From assembly GCF_965208555.1 (NCBI RefSeq), contig NZ_OZ242342.1, positions 620,001 to 684,000 on the forward strand: a DNA stretch of 64,000 bases, written 5' to 3'. The notes under the pieces were generated by a model. It ran no database searches, was not told the DNA's origin, and worked only from the letters and a program-made list of their open reading frames with translations. A program made the translations under genes and the position numbers. This stretch comes from Poriferisodalis sp965208555. Its GTDB lineage: Bacteria; Actinomycetota; Acidimicrobiia; Acidimicrobiales; Poriferisodalaceae. Below, one piece after another: positions 52,038 to 61,062 of the stretch (the stretch's first letter is position 1; each line of letters begins with the position of its first letter).

Positions 52038-53042
52038 GTGGCGCTCACAACACAGGACCGCAGCACCGGGTCACATCCGGAGGACTCCGCCGACATCATC
52101 CCGGTCCTCGATCTGGCCGCGCTGAACGAGCCGGTGCCCGATGCCGCAGCCCAGGCTGCCCTCGCGGCAGAACTGCGGGATGCGCTCACCGAGGTGGGCT
52201 TCTTCTTCATCGTCAACCACGGCGTGGCCGCCAGCACGATCGAGCACATGTTCGATGAGGCCCGTCGCATCCACGCGATGCCCCAGGAGGTCAAGGACTC
52301 GATCCCGATGGGCAAGGTGGTCGGCGGCTACCTCGGGATGGGCGGCGGCACGTCGTATGCGTCCGACATCGCGGGACCGGTTCGCAAGCCCAACCAGAAC
52401 GAGGCCTTCTTCTGTCACCGGCACGGCTACCACACCCAGAACCAGTTCCCGCCGCTTGACGGGTTCGCCGAGAGCTGCGAGCAGTACATCGATCAGCTCA
52501 TCGCGCTCGGCTCACGGATGCTGCCGATCCTGGCGCTGTCGCTGGACCTGCCCCCGGACTACTTCGTCCCTCACTTCAACGAGCCCAGCGTGTCGCTGCG
52601 CATGTCGCATTACCCGCCGATGGACTACGACGACAACGAGTGGGGCCTGGCGCCCCACACGGACAGCTCGGTGTTCACGTTCCTGCCGGCCAACGACGTG
52701 CCGGGCCTGGAGATACGGCCCGCCGGCTACGACTGGATCTCGCCGCCCCAGATGGCCGGCTCGTACCTCGTGAACAGCGGCGACATGCTGAAGCGCTGGA
52801 CGAACAACGTGTACCTGTCCACGGCGCACCGGGCGCGCAACCTGTCAGCCGGCGACCGGTACGCCGTGCCGTTCTTCTACGGGGCCCGCGACGACGCCGT
52901 CGTGGACCCGGTGCCCACCACGGTCAGCGCCGAACGCCCGGCCCGTCACGAGCCGATCACCTACGGCGACTACCAGCGCTGGTTCCTGAACCGGAACTAC
53001 GAGAATGTCACCGGCGAAAAGGTGGGCAAGTTCGAGAGCTGA
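52038..53042 (+). CDS. isopenicillin-N-synthase-like 2-oxoglutarate/Fe(II) oxygenase
   Basis: A 334-residue DIOX-family oxygenase. Iron ligands are His207 and Asp209 in PHTDSS and His264 in STAHRARN; RYAVPFFYG supplies the Arg that binds the cosubstrate carboxylate. EVGFFFIVNHGV is the usual N-terminal block. These enzymes hydroxylate, desaturate or cyclise small molecules. GTG 52038 follows AAGGGGG by 5 bases and is preferred to ATG 51966, which would add a leader without similarity. It converges on the fused CoA-transferase across 22 bases. Confidence 0.9.
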   Translation: MALTTQDRSTGSHPEDSADIIPVLDLAALNEPVPDAAAQAALAAELRDALTEVGFFFIVNHGVAASTIEHMFDEARRIHAMPQEVKDSIPMGKVVGGYLGMGGGTSYASDIAGPVRKPNQNEAFFCHRHGYHTQNQFPPLDGFAESCEQYIDQLIALGSRMLPILALSLDLPPDYFVPHFNEPSVSLRMSHYPPMDYDDNEWGLAPHTDSSVFTFLPANDVPGLEIRPAGYDWISPPQMAGSYLVNSGDMLKRWTNNVYLSTAHRARNLSAGDRYAVPFFYGARDDAVVDPVPTTVSAERPARHEPITYGDYQRWFLNRNYENVTGEKVGKFES

Positions 53043-53064
53043 GCCCCCGGCGCCCCGCAATCGG

Positions 53065-55548
53065 CTACTCGAGAACTCCTGCCACGGCCAGCTCAGCGAT
53101 CTGATCTGCGTCGTAGCCGAGCAGCCGTTCCAGCACCTCGAAGGTGTGCTCGCCGTAGGTCGGCCCGCCGTGGTGAATGCCATCGGAGCTGCGTGACATG
53201 GCAAACCGAGCGCCTTCCACCCACATCGTGCCGTTCGTGGCATGGGTGACATCGCGGAAATGGTTGCGATGCACGAGCTGGCCGTCGGTCGGCATCGTCA
53301 CCGAGGTCGGGATCGCGTGAGCGGGAATGCCCCCGCGCTGCAAGAGGGCGTCGGCTTCGCTGCCCTCCCGGCTCGAGGTCCATGCCGAGATCGCTTCGTC
53401 GATCTCGTCGGCTCGCTCCCGCCGCTCAGCCAGTCCCAGTTCGCCGAACCCGCCCAGCGACTCGCCGACGATCCAGCACAGCGCCTTCCATTGGTCGTCG
53501 TTCTCGCAGGCGATGGCGATCCAGCGGTTCTCGCCCGCACTCGGGTAGACGCTGTGGGGCGACATCTGCGGGTGCGCGTTGCCCAGCTTGGGCGGCATCT
53601 GGCCGTTGATCGTGTAGTCGAGCACCGCCGGCGCCAGGAACGACATGGATGCCTCGGCCTGGGAGAGGTCGATGTACTGGCCTTCTCCGGTCCGGTCCCG
53701 ATGGTCCAGCGCAGCCAGAATCGCCGTGCTCAAGAATCGCGGCGACACATAGTCGGTGTACGCGCCGAACACGCCCGCGGGGTCACGGTCGGGCCAGCCG
53801 GTCATCTCATAGAAGCCCGACATGGACGCGCCCATCGTGCCGAAGCCGGCGAGCGACGACAGCGGCCCAGACTGCCCGAAGAGGCAGCTCGACGCCATGA
53901 TGATGTCGGGGTTCACCTCGCACAGGTCCTCGTATGACAGGCCCCAGTCGCGCATCGCCCTCGGCGAGAACGACTCGCAGACCACATCTGCCCAGCGCAC
54001 CAGGTCGAGCACCAGATCCCGGCAGGCCGGCTGGTCCATCTTCGCCATGTCGATGGTGATGCCGAGCTTTCCTGCGTTCATGTTCTGGTACAGACCGCCG
54101 TTGTCGGCGCCGCCCTCGTCGTTGAGGAAGGGCTGGATGGTGCGAGCCGCCTCGACCTTGTGCGACGACTCGACCCGCACGACCGTGGCGCCCCAGTCGG
54201 CCAGCACTCTCGTGGCCGCCGGTCCGGCCATCACCCACATGAAGTCCAGGATCTTGACGTCGGCCAGCGGCTGGGCGGGGTCGCGATGGCCGGCGGGCAC
54301 TGCTGCGTTCAGGCGGGCCGACACGTCCTCGGGGACGACCGCCGGGGTGCGCGGCGTTGCGGTTGCGTCGGCCAGCACCGCATCGGTGTGCTCGCCCAAC
54401 GTCGGCGGCGGCCCCGCGAGTTCCACCGGCGTGCGGCTCATGTTCGCGAACGGCCCGGGGAACCGCACCGCTTGCTGGTCGCCGACGTCGAGGTCGCGCC
54501 AGAAGCCGCGCTCTGTGTAATGCGGCGCCTCCACGACGTCTTGCACCGTGGTGATGGGCACCAACAGCAGCCGATGCTCGAGTGCAGCCTCCAGCAGCTC
54601 GGCCTTGGTGCGGGTGGCCGTGAAATCGGCAGCGACCTGCTGGATGCGGTCGTACTCGCCGAAGCCGATGCGACCCGTCATCACGCCTTCGACGAAGTTG
54701 ATCCAGTCGATCTCGAGGTCGGCGTCGGAGCAGCCGCCTTGGGCGTGCATCCATTCGAACAGCCGCTGGCCGAACGGGCCGATGGACTCACCGAACAGGA
54801 TCGTGGCGGACACATACCCGTCTGCCGCCGGGGAGCGCAGACGCACGGTGAACGGGCCCAGCTTGGCGCCGCCGCTGAATCGTGAGGCCTCGGGCGAGTT
54901 GTACAGGTGGCACAGCGACATCGACTGCAGCGCCTGGCCGGCGGCCTGCTGGGCGCTGACGTCCACGTGCTGGCCCCGGCCCGAGCGGCTGCGCTCGCGC
55001 AAGGCGATCATGGTGGCGGCAGCCGCTTCGGCAGATGCGTGCAGGAAGCACTGGTCAAGCGGGATGCGCAGCGGCGGCCGGTCGTCGTCGCCGATGATGT
55101 TGGACAGCATCGAGGCCGCCGACACCACGATGTCCGTCGCGGCCCAGTGCGCTTTGGGACCGCTCTGGCCGAACGGCGTGATCGACGTGTAGACGAGCGC
55201 CGAGTTGACGGCGGTCAGATCGTCGGCGCCCAGACCCTTGGCGGACATGGCGCCGGGCTTGTCGGATTCGATGACCACATCGGCGCCGGCCACGAGCTCG
55301 AGCAACCGGTCACGGCCGTCATCGCTGTCGAGGTCCAGCACGATGCTGCGCTTGCCCCGGTTGTACGACCAGAACCACAGAGACGCCTCGGGGTCGCCGT
55401 CGCGGCCTGCCACGAACGGCCCCGCGGCGCGCGCGGCCGACCCGCCCGGCGGTTCCACCAAGATCACATCGGCGCCCAAGTCGGCCAGCATCGCTCCGGC
55501 CAACTGGCCCCGATGGTCCGACAGATCCAAGACGCGAAGGTCATGCAC
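53065..55548 (-). CDS. tandem-fused class III (CaiB/BaiF) CoA-transferase
   Basis: At 827 residues this is about twice a normal CaiB/BaiF protein (about 390-410) and consists of two consecutive family III domains. Domain 1 (about 1-395) starts RVLDLSDHRGQLAGAMLADLGAD; domain 2 (about 425-827) starts KILDFMWVMAGPAATRVLADWGA. Domain 2 keeps a clear catalytic-type Asp context (FGAYTDYVSPRFLS, then GEGQYIDLSQAEAS); in domain 1 the equivalent is less certain (IPLDQCFLHASAEA). The family transfers CoA between carboxylates through an aspartyl-CoA thioester. A GTG at 55548 has AAGGAGA 5 bases upstream. Natural fusions like this act as internal heterodimers. Confidence 0.9.
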   Translation of the reverse strand: MHDLRVLDLSDHRGQLAGAMLADLGADVILVEPPGGSAARAAGPFVAGRDGDPEASLWFWSYNRGKRSIVLDLDSDDGRDRLLELVAGADVVIESDKPGAMSAKGLGADDLTAVNSALVYTSITPFGQSGPKAHWAATDIVVSAASMLSNIIGDDDRPPLRIPLDQCFLHASAEAAAATMIALRERSRSGRGQHVDVSAQQAAGQALQSMSLCHLYNSPEASRFSGGAKLGPFTVRLRSPAADGYVSATILFGESIGPFGQRLFEWMHAQGGCSDADLEIDWINFVEGVMTGRIGFGEYDRIQQVAADFTATRTKAELLEAALEHRLLLVPITTVQDVVEAPHYTERGFWRDLDVGDQQAVRFPGPFANMSRTPVELAGPPPTLGEHTDAVLADATATPRTPAVVPEDVSARLNAAVPAGHRDPAQPLADVKILDFMWVMAGPAATRVLADWGATVVRVESSHKVEAARTIQPFLNDEGGADNGGLYQNMNAGKLGITIDMAKMDQPACRDLVLDLVRWADVVCESFSPRAMRDWGLSYEDLCEVNPDIIMASSCLFGQSGPLSSLAGFGTMGASMSGFYEMTGWPDRDPAGVFGAYTDYVSPRFLSTAILAALDHRDRTGEGQYIDLSQAEASMSFLAPAVLDYTINGQMPPKLGNAHPQMSPHSVYPSAGENRWIAIACENDDQWKALCWIVGESLGGFGELGLAERRERADEIDEAISAWTSSREGSEADALLQRGGIPAHAIPTSVTMPTDGQLVHRNHFRDVTHATNGTMWVEGARFAMSRSSDGIHHGGPTYGEHTFEVLERLLGYDADQIAELAVAGVLE

Positions 55549-55656
55549 GGCAGTCTCCTTATGGTCAGCGTGGTCAGCGCGGTCAGCGTCCCGTGCGGGA
55601 ACGCAGTGGCATCGGTGTTGCGCGCAGAAACTACTGCGCCAGCGTGTGGCCCCTGA

Positions 55657-56352
55657 TCAACGGCCCAGCACGGCGTGGGCCTCGACGACCCGCAGCGAGA
55701 CCGGCGCGGGGACCACCACCGGGCCGGCGACGCCCGACAGGCCGGTGCTCGATATCCACCGGATCGTCCAGACCGACTGCACCGTGCCACGGAAGCGACC
55801 AGTCCGTCCGGCGGTGGACGCGCGCTGGAACGTGTGACTGCACGGCGATCGGGTGCCCGGCACGAGCCAGGGCAGGCCTGGACCCGGGCACGAAACCAGC
55901 AGCGACCCATCGCCGGGTATCAACTGCAGCGCCACCGGCGTCGCCACGAGCGTCACCACGACACTCCCAGCGGCGACGACGCGCACGACGGGCCGCCAGC
56001 TCGCTGCGGGCACCCAGAACCACGTGTCGATGCCGACCAGCGTGAGGACCCGCTGCGCCGGCGGGGCGAACAACGGCACCGGGCGCGGAAACGTCAGCGA
56101 CGACAAGCCCAGATTCGCGGCCCTGCCGACGCGCTCGGCCTTGTGGGCAGGATCCCGGCTGCTCACCTCGATGCGAAGGTCCCCCAGCACAGGATCGCGT
56201 GACGGCGGCCGCTGGGCCAGCTTCCCGTCAGACAGGCCTGGATTGCCGCCTCCAAGCGGCATGGCGGGCCCGGCCGATGCCGCTGATGCCAGCGGCATGC
56301 TCAACAAGCTCAGGCTTGCACCCAAGACGATGAATTTCATGATATTTCGCAT
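55657..56352 (-). CDS. secreted protein of unknown function
   Basis: A 231-residue exported protein with a signal peptide (MKFIVLGASLSLLSMPLASAASA, cleavage likely after ASA). The mature part has FPRPVPLFAPPAQRVLTLVGIDTWFWVPAASWRPV, a Cys pair (SCPGPG, then SPCSHTF) and a C-terminal SVWTIRWISSTG. It resembles a group of actinobacterial secreted proteins with a W-W-P repeat and C-terminal Trp motif, of no known function; this placement is from memory and weak. ATG 56352 or 56340 are both possible starts. Divergent from the amidase gene. Confidence 0.65.
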   Translation of the reverse strand: MRNIMKFIVLGASLSLLSMPLASAASAGPAMPLGGGNPGLSDGKLAQRPPSRDPVLGDLRIEVSSRDPAHKAERVGRAANLGLSSLTFPRPVPLFAPPAQRVLTLVGIDTWFWVPAASWRPVVRVVAAGSVVVTLVATPVALQLIPGDGSLLVSCPGPGLPWLVPGTRSPCSHTFQRASTAGRTGRFRGTVQSVWTIRWISSTGLSGVAGPVVVPAPVSLRVVEAHAVLGR

Positions 56353-56519
56353 ACACCTACGGTCGTGCTGCTGCACGCCGCAAGCAAGCGGTTTTCAAGA
56401 CGCTGGCGCAGGCAGGCAGCAGACGGATGCGGCGAACTAGGTTGCCTGCACCGTTCAGTACGAACGTGGCCAGGACGAACCCGGCCACCACCCATCTGTC
56501 AGTGCAGGAGGTTTGGCAC

Positions 56520-57974
56520 ATGGCCGCGGATGATTTCGCCTACGCCTCGACGATGGAGACGGCGGCCGCCATCGCCGCTGGTGATGTCTCCTCCCGGGAA
56601 CTGCTGGAAGCGGCGCTCGCAAGGGTGGATCGCCTCGACGGTCCGATCAACGCCGTGGTCGCGCTCGATGCCGATCGGGCGCGGGCTGCTGCCGATGCTG
56701 CCGACGCCGCAGTGGCCCGCGGCGACGAGCTGGGGCCGCTGCACGGCGTTCCCGTCACCATCAAGGACTCGTTCCAGACCGAGGGACTGGTCACCACCTC
56801 GGGGGCTCCAGCGCTCGCCGATTTCGTGCCTGAGCGCGACGCCGACCCGGTCGCTCGCTACAAGGCGGCAGGAGCGATCGTGTTCGCCAAGACCAACCTG
56901 CCGCTGTTCGCGGGCGACGCGCAGTCGTACAACGAGGTGTACGGCACCACGGCCAACACCTACAACGTCGAGCACACCCCCGGCGGTTCATCGGGCGGCT
57001 CGGGCGCCGCACTGGCTGCCGGCTATACGCCCCTTGAGCTCGGCTCGGACATCGGCGGCTCCATCCGGATCCCGTCGCACTGGTCGGGTGTCACCGGGCA
57101 CAAGCCCAGCTACGGCGTCGTCTCGGCGCTGGGCCAGATCCCCGGCATGCCCGGAACGCTCAGCCAGGCCGACATCGCCGTGGCGGGTCCGATGGCCCGT
57201 GACGTCGACGACCTCGAGATGGCTCTCGACATTCTTGCCGGGCCCGATGCCTGGAACTCCAAGGCGTATTCGCTTGACCTCCCGCCGGCGCGTCACAGCG
57301 ACATCGCAGATTTCCGGGTAGCCGTCTGGCTGGACGAGGAGCTGTGCCCGATCGACAGCCAGTACCGGGAACTGCTGATGGGCGCGGCAGGCGCACTCGA
57401 GCAAGCCGGCGCCCGGGTGGACACCGACGCGCGCCCGGCATTCACGTTCGAGAAGGCCGTGGACACCTTCCTGCATCTGCTCTCAGCGGCCGAGGCCGGA
57501 ACCTGGACGCTCGCCCAGCTCGAAGAGATCGCCTCGGGGAACGAGGAGCCCCAGGGGGATCTGGGCATCTGGTACGCGGCGATGCGCCATCGGGAGTGGC
57601 TGAGCTGGCACGAGCGCCGGCTGCAGCAGCGCAGGCGCTGGGAAGAATTCTTCGCCGATTGGGATGTCGTGCTGCTGCCGGTGACACCGACCGCTGCGGT
57701 CCGTCACGACCACAGCCGTCCGGCCACCAGCCGCCGGATCACCGTGAACGGCGAGAGCCGCCCCTACTTCGACATCATCAAGTGGATGGGATTGACGGGC
57801 GTGTCGTGGCTGCCGGCGACCGTGGTGCCCATCGGCATGCTGCCCGCGGCCGGCGGTGACCTGCCGGTCGGGGTGCAGATCGCCGGGCCGTTCCTGGAGG
57901 ACCGAACGACACTGGCCGTGGGCCGCTTCCTGCATGAGGCACTCGGCGGGTTCCAGCGGCCCGCCGGCTTCTAG
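56520..57974 (+). CDS. amidase (amidase-signature family)
   Basis: A 484-residue amidase-signature hydrolase. The catalytic triad is visible: Lys82 in TIKDSF, cis-Ser in PGGSSGGS (Ser157-158) and nucleophile Ser181 in GSDIGGSIR. Hydrolyses an aliphatic or aryl amide to acid plus ammonia or amine; substrate unknown. ATG 56520 has AGGAGG 9 bases upstream. It heads a plus-strand run with an alpha/beta hydrolase and a CoA-transferase, which would process the released acid. A second, distinct amidase lies at 61-62.5 kb. Confidence 0.94.
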   Translation: MAADDFAYASTMETAAAIAAGDVSSRELLEAALARVDRLDGPINAVVALDADRARAAADAADAAVARGDELGPLHGVPVTIKDSFQTEGLVTTSGAPALADFVPERDADPVARYKAAGAIVFAKTNLPLFAGDAQSYNEVYGTTANTYNVEHTPGGSSGGSGAALAAGYTPLELGSDIGGSIRIPSHWSGVTGHKPSYGVVSALGQIPGMPGTLSQADIAVAGPMARDVDDLEMALDILAGPDAWNSKAYSLDLPPARHSDIADFRVAVWLDEELCPIDSQYRELLMGAAGALEQAGARVDTDARPAFTFEKAVDTFLHLLSAAEAGTWTLAQLEEIASGNEEPQGDLGIWYAAMRHREWLSWHERRLQQRRRWEEFFADWDVVLLPVTPTAAVRHDHSRPATSRRITVNGESRPYFDIIKWMGLTGVSWLPATVVPIGMLPAAGGDLPVGVQIAGPFLEDRTTLAVGRFLHEALGGFQRPAGF

Positions 57975-58023
57975 CAGGCTGCGCCAGTACGTCAGCATCC
58001 CCGTCATACCGTTGCAACGCGCC

Positions 58024-58833
58024 ATGACTGCGGGGAACGAACGGCTTCACGCCGTCGTCCACGACGGCGACGGTCCGCTGGCGTTCCTTGTGCATGGCGC
58101 GCTCGGCAGTCGTTCGTATTGGCACGACAACCTCGGTGCGCTGCAGACGGTCTGCCGCCCCGTGGTGATCGAGCTGTGGGGACACGGCAGATCGCCCAGC
58201 CCGGCCGATCCCGAGCGCTACCGGCCGCACAGCTATGTGGCCGAGTTCGAGCGGCTGCGCGTCGAGCTCGATGCTGATCGGGCCTGGATGATCGGGCAGT
58301 CGCTGGGAGCGGCACTCGCTTTGCACTACGTGCTCGCGCAGCCCGCTCACGTCATCGGCGCCGTGCTCACCAACTCGTCATCGGCCTTCAGCGAACCCGT
58401 CGTGTGGGCCGAGCGAACCGAGACACTGGTGGAAGAACGGGCGCTCGAAGTCGAGGCGCACGGCATCGAGGTGCTGCGCGACAGCTGGATCAACCCGGGT
58501 CGATCGAAGCGCATCTCGCCTGCGGTGCGCGCCAAGCTGGCCGGCGAGTTCTCCGAGCACGATGCGACGGGGCTGGTCAACACCTTTCGCTTCACGAATG
58601 CTGGGGTCCCGCTCGGGGATCGTCTGAGGAACGTCGCCGTGCCTGTGCTGCTCACCAACGGCACCGAGGAGGGTCGCTTCCAGCATCTCCTTGCGAGGGC
58701 GAGGCAGATCCCCGAGCTGGAGATCGCTGACCTGCCGGCCTCGCACGCCGTGAACGCGCAGGATCCCGCAGGATGGAATGCCGCTGCGATCAGATTCATC
58801 CGGCAACACGCCGGCACACAACACGTCCACTAG
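58024..58833 (+). CDS. alpha/beta hydrolase
   Basis: A 269-residue alpha/beta-fold hydrolase. Oxyanion region FLVHGALGSRSYW, nucleophile Ser93 in IGQSLGAAL, and the late His in ASHAVNAQDP. It belongs to the broad esterase/lyase group near 3-oxoadipate enol-lactonase and related C-C hydrolases; substrate unknown. It lies 49 bases after the amidase and 11 before the CoA-transferase, so the three are probably one operon. Confidence 0.9.
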   Translation: MTAGNERLHAVVHDGDGPLAFLVHGALGSRSYWHDNLGALQTVCRPVVIELWGHGRSPSPADPERYRPHSYVAEFERLRVELDADRAWMIGQSLGAALALHYVLAQPAHVIGAVLTNSSSAFSEPVVWAERTETLVEERALEVEAHGIEVLRDSWINPGRSKRISPAVRAKLAGEFSEHDATGLVNTFRFTNAGVPLGDRLRNVAVPVLLTNGTEEGRFQHLLARARQIPELEIADLPASHAVNAQDPAGWNAAAIRFIRQHAGTQHVH

Positions 58834-58844
58834 AGGAGGCACCC

Positions 58845-60008
58845 ATGGGGACAGGACCGCTCGAAGGCATCACGGTGGTGGACGTCTCCAGCGCGGTCGC
58901 AGGCGCATGGGTGTCCTCGCATCTCGCGGAGATGGGTGCCGAGGTGCTCCTGATCGAGAAGGTGGGCGCATCGGATGTCATGCGCCTCACCGGTGCCATC
59001 GTCGGCGACCAGTCGGGCTGCTGGGTCCAGATGCATCGCAACAAACGCGGCATGGATCTCAACATCCGCGAACCCGCCGGCCGGGAGATCCTGCTGCAGC
59101 TCGTGGAGGACGCCGATGTGTTCATCCAGAACTTCCGGCCCGGGGTGGCCGAGCGCCTGCGCATCGGCTACGACGACCTGAGCGCTGTCAACCCCGATCT
59201 CGTGTACCTGTCGGTGTCAGGCTTCGGCCCCGACGGTCCCTATGCCCACCAGCCCGTGTACGACCCGATCATCCAATCGCTGTCCGGCATGACCGAGGCG
59301 CAGGGCGGCGACTTCGTCAAGTCGGCAACCGCAGACAAGACCACGGCCATGACCGGAGCCACCGCCGTGCTCGGGGCGCTGCTGGCCAGATCGAACGGCG
59401 GCGGCGGCCAGCACGTCGAGGTCAACCTGCTCGACTCGACGCTGTCGTGGATGTGGCTCGACTACTTCTGGAACGAATCGGTGCCCGACGCCATACCGAC
59501 GCCGTCGTACAGCGAGTGGTACAGCCCCTGGCAGACGACCGACGGCTGGGTGGGCGCCATCTGGCCGGCGGACGATCAGTACGCCCGCGTGTGCGAGAAG
59601 CTGGGCGTCCCGCATCTGACCGACGATCCTCGCTTCGCCACCCGCGAGGCCCGGATACGGAACTCGAATGAGCACCAGGAGGTCTTCGCCAAACTGCTCG
59701 GCGAGTTCACGACGGGCGAGGCGCTCGACGCGCTGGAAGCCGCTGACGTTCCCTGTGCGCCCGTGCTGGACATCACCGAAGTGTTCGACGACCCCCAGGT
59801 GATGCACAACCGCACGGTGCTCACTCACCATCATCCCGACGTGGGCCAGATCCGCACCACCCGCTTCCCGGCCCGGTTCAGCAAGACACCCACCGAGCTC
59901 GAGCGCCTGGCGCCGAGCAAGGGCCAGCACACCGACGAGGTGCTGGCCGAGCTGGGTCGCTCCCCCGCCGAGATCGCCGAGCTTCGCAACGAGGGCATCG
60001 TCGGCTGA
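58845..60008 (+). CDS. class III (CaiB/BaiF) CoA-transferase
   Basis: A single-domain family III CoA-transferase of 387 residues. It opens ITVVDVSSAVAGAWVSSHLAEMGAEVLLIEK, with NKRGMDLNIREPAGREILLQLVEDADVFIQNFRPG and the probable catalytic Asp164 in TADKTTAMTGA. It moves CoA onto a carboxylate substrate from another CoA ester. ATG 58845 has GAGGAGG 6 bases upstream. Last gene of the amidase operon; the facing gene is a TesB-like thioesterase, which could release the final acid. Confidence 0.94.
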   Translation: MGTGPLEGITVVDVSSAVAGAWVSSHLAEMGAEVLLIEKVGASDVMRLTGAIVGDQSGCWVQMHRNKRGMDLNIREPAGREILLQLVEDADVFIQNFRPGVAERLRIGYDDLSAVNPDLVYLSVSGFGPDGPYAHQPVYDPIIQSLSGMTEAQGGDFVKSATADKTTAMTGATAVLGALLARSNGGGGQHVEVNLLDSTLSWMWLDYFWNESVPDAIPTPSYSEWYSPWQTTDGWVGAIWPADDQYARVCEKLGVPHLTDDPRFATREARIRNSNEHQEVFAKLLGEFTTGEALDALEAADVPCAPVLDITEVFDDPQVMHNRTVLTHHHPDVGQIRTTRFPARFSKTPTELERLAPSKGQHTDEVLAELGRSPAEIAELRNEGIVG

Positions 60009-60069
60009 GCGGTTCCCGCTGCTGGTCGCGCCGTGCGAGCCGGCGGGACTGATGGTCCGGAGGGGTACG

Positions 60070-60960
60070 TCAGAGGCGGGCGAGCGCTTCCTGGATGGCG
60101 GTGGCCACCAGCCGGCCGTGCTGCCAGAAACGGGCTTCGGAGGTACCGCGGTTGCCACCGGCCATCAGCGGTCGCTGCTCGCAGTAGATCCACTCGTCGG
60201 CGCGGGCGGGCTCGTGGAACCACATGGCGTGATCCAGGCTGACCACCTGCACTTCGCTGTCCAGCCAGGTAACCCCGTACGGCACGATCACGTTGTCGGC
60301 GAGACAGTCATCGCTCATGTAGGCGATGATCGCTTCGTGAATCGCCGGATCGTCCGGAAGGCGGCGCGGGGCGCGGAACCAGTAGTCGATACCACCTCGC
60401 GGCGACGGCCCCGTCGGTGCCCACGGAGCATGCACGAGCCGGTATTCGACCGGTCGAGTCATGTACGACCACTGCTCGCCGAAGATGGGGCCCACCTGTG
60501 CAATGCACTCCTGATACGTGGGAACAGAAGTGGGCGGCGGCACGTCGGGTGACATCTCGCTCTGGATGTCGACCTTGCCCGACTCGGGTACGTGAAACGT
60601 GGCCGTGAGCTCGAAGATCAGGCGGTCGGATTGGAAGGCCTGCGACCGGCGGGTGCAGAACGCCCGCCCGTCGCGCACGCGCTCCACCTGGTAGTCGACC
60701 TCGGCCATGCCGTCCCCGCCACGCAGGAACACGGCGTGCACCGAGCTCATCGGCCGGTCGTCGTCGACGGTCCGCTGCGCCGCTACGACGGCCTGGGCCA
60801 GTACGTGCCCGCCGTACAGGCCGAACTCGTCGAAGCCAGAGCCCTTGCCCCGGAACGTGTCCGATCCGTCGTCGCTCTGCTGCAGGTCGAGCTGGTCCAG
60901 CAGTTCGTCCAAGGCCGCATCAACGGCGGCGTCGGTGTCGGTCCCGGGTGTGTCTGTCAC
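60070..60960 (-). CDS. tesB: acyl-CoA thioesterase II (TesB-like)
   Basis: A 296-residue double hot-dog thioesterase that hydrolyses acyl-CoA to free acid and CoA. TFRGKGSGFDEFGLYGGHVLAQAVVAAQRTV, VHAVFLRGGD, RRSQAFQSDRLIFELTATFH, then VSLDHAMWFH (catalytic-type Asp) and SEARFWQHGRLVATAIQEAL (Gln) all follow TesB. Starts at GTG 60960. It converges on the CoA-transferase with a 61-base gap. Confidence 0.94.
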   Translation of the reverse strand: MTDTPGTDTDAAVDAALDELLDQLDLQQSDDGSDTFRGKGSGFDEFGLYGGHVLAQAVVAAQRTVDDDRPMSSVHAVFLRGGDGMAEVDYQVERVRDGRAFCTRRSQAFQSDRLIFELTATFHVPESGKVDIQSEMSPDVPPPTSVPTYQECIAQVGPIFGEQWSYMTRPVEYRLVHAPWAPTGPSPRGGIDYWFRAPRRLPDDPAIHEAIIAYMSDDCLADNVIVPYGVTWLDSEVQVVSLDHAMWFHEPARADEWIYCEQRPLMAGGNRGTSEARFWQHGRLVATAIQEALARL

Positions 60961-61062
60961 GGCCTAGTTGATTAGCAGACGGCGGGCCACGCAGACCCGA
61001 TCAACTGAGCGTTCGGCCGTCAGGACAGGGCTTCTGGCGGTCGCCGGCACCGGTAAGAACGG

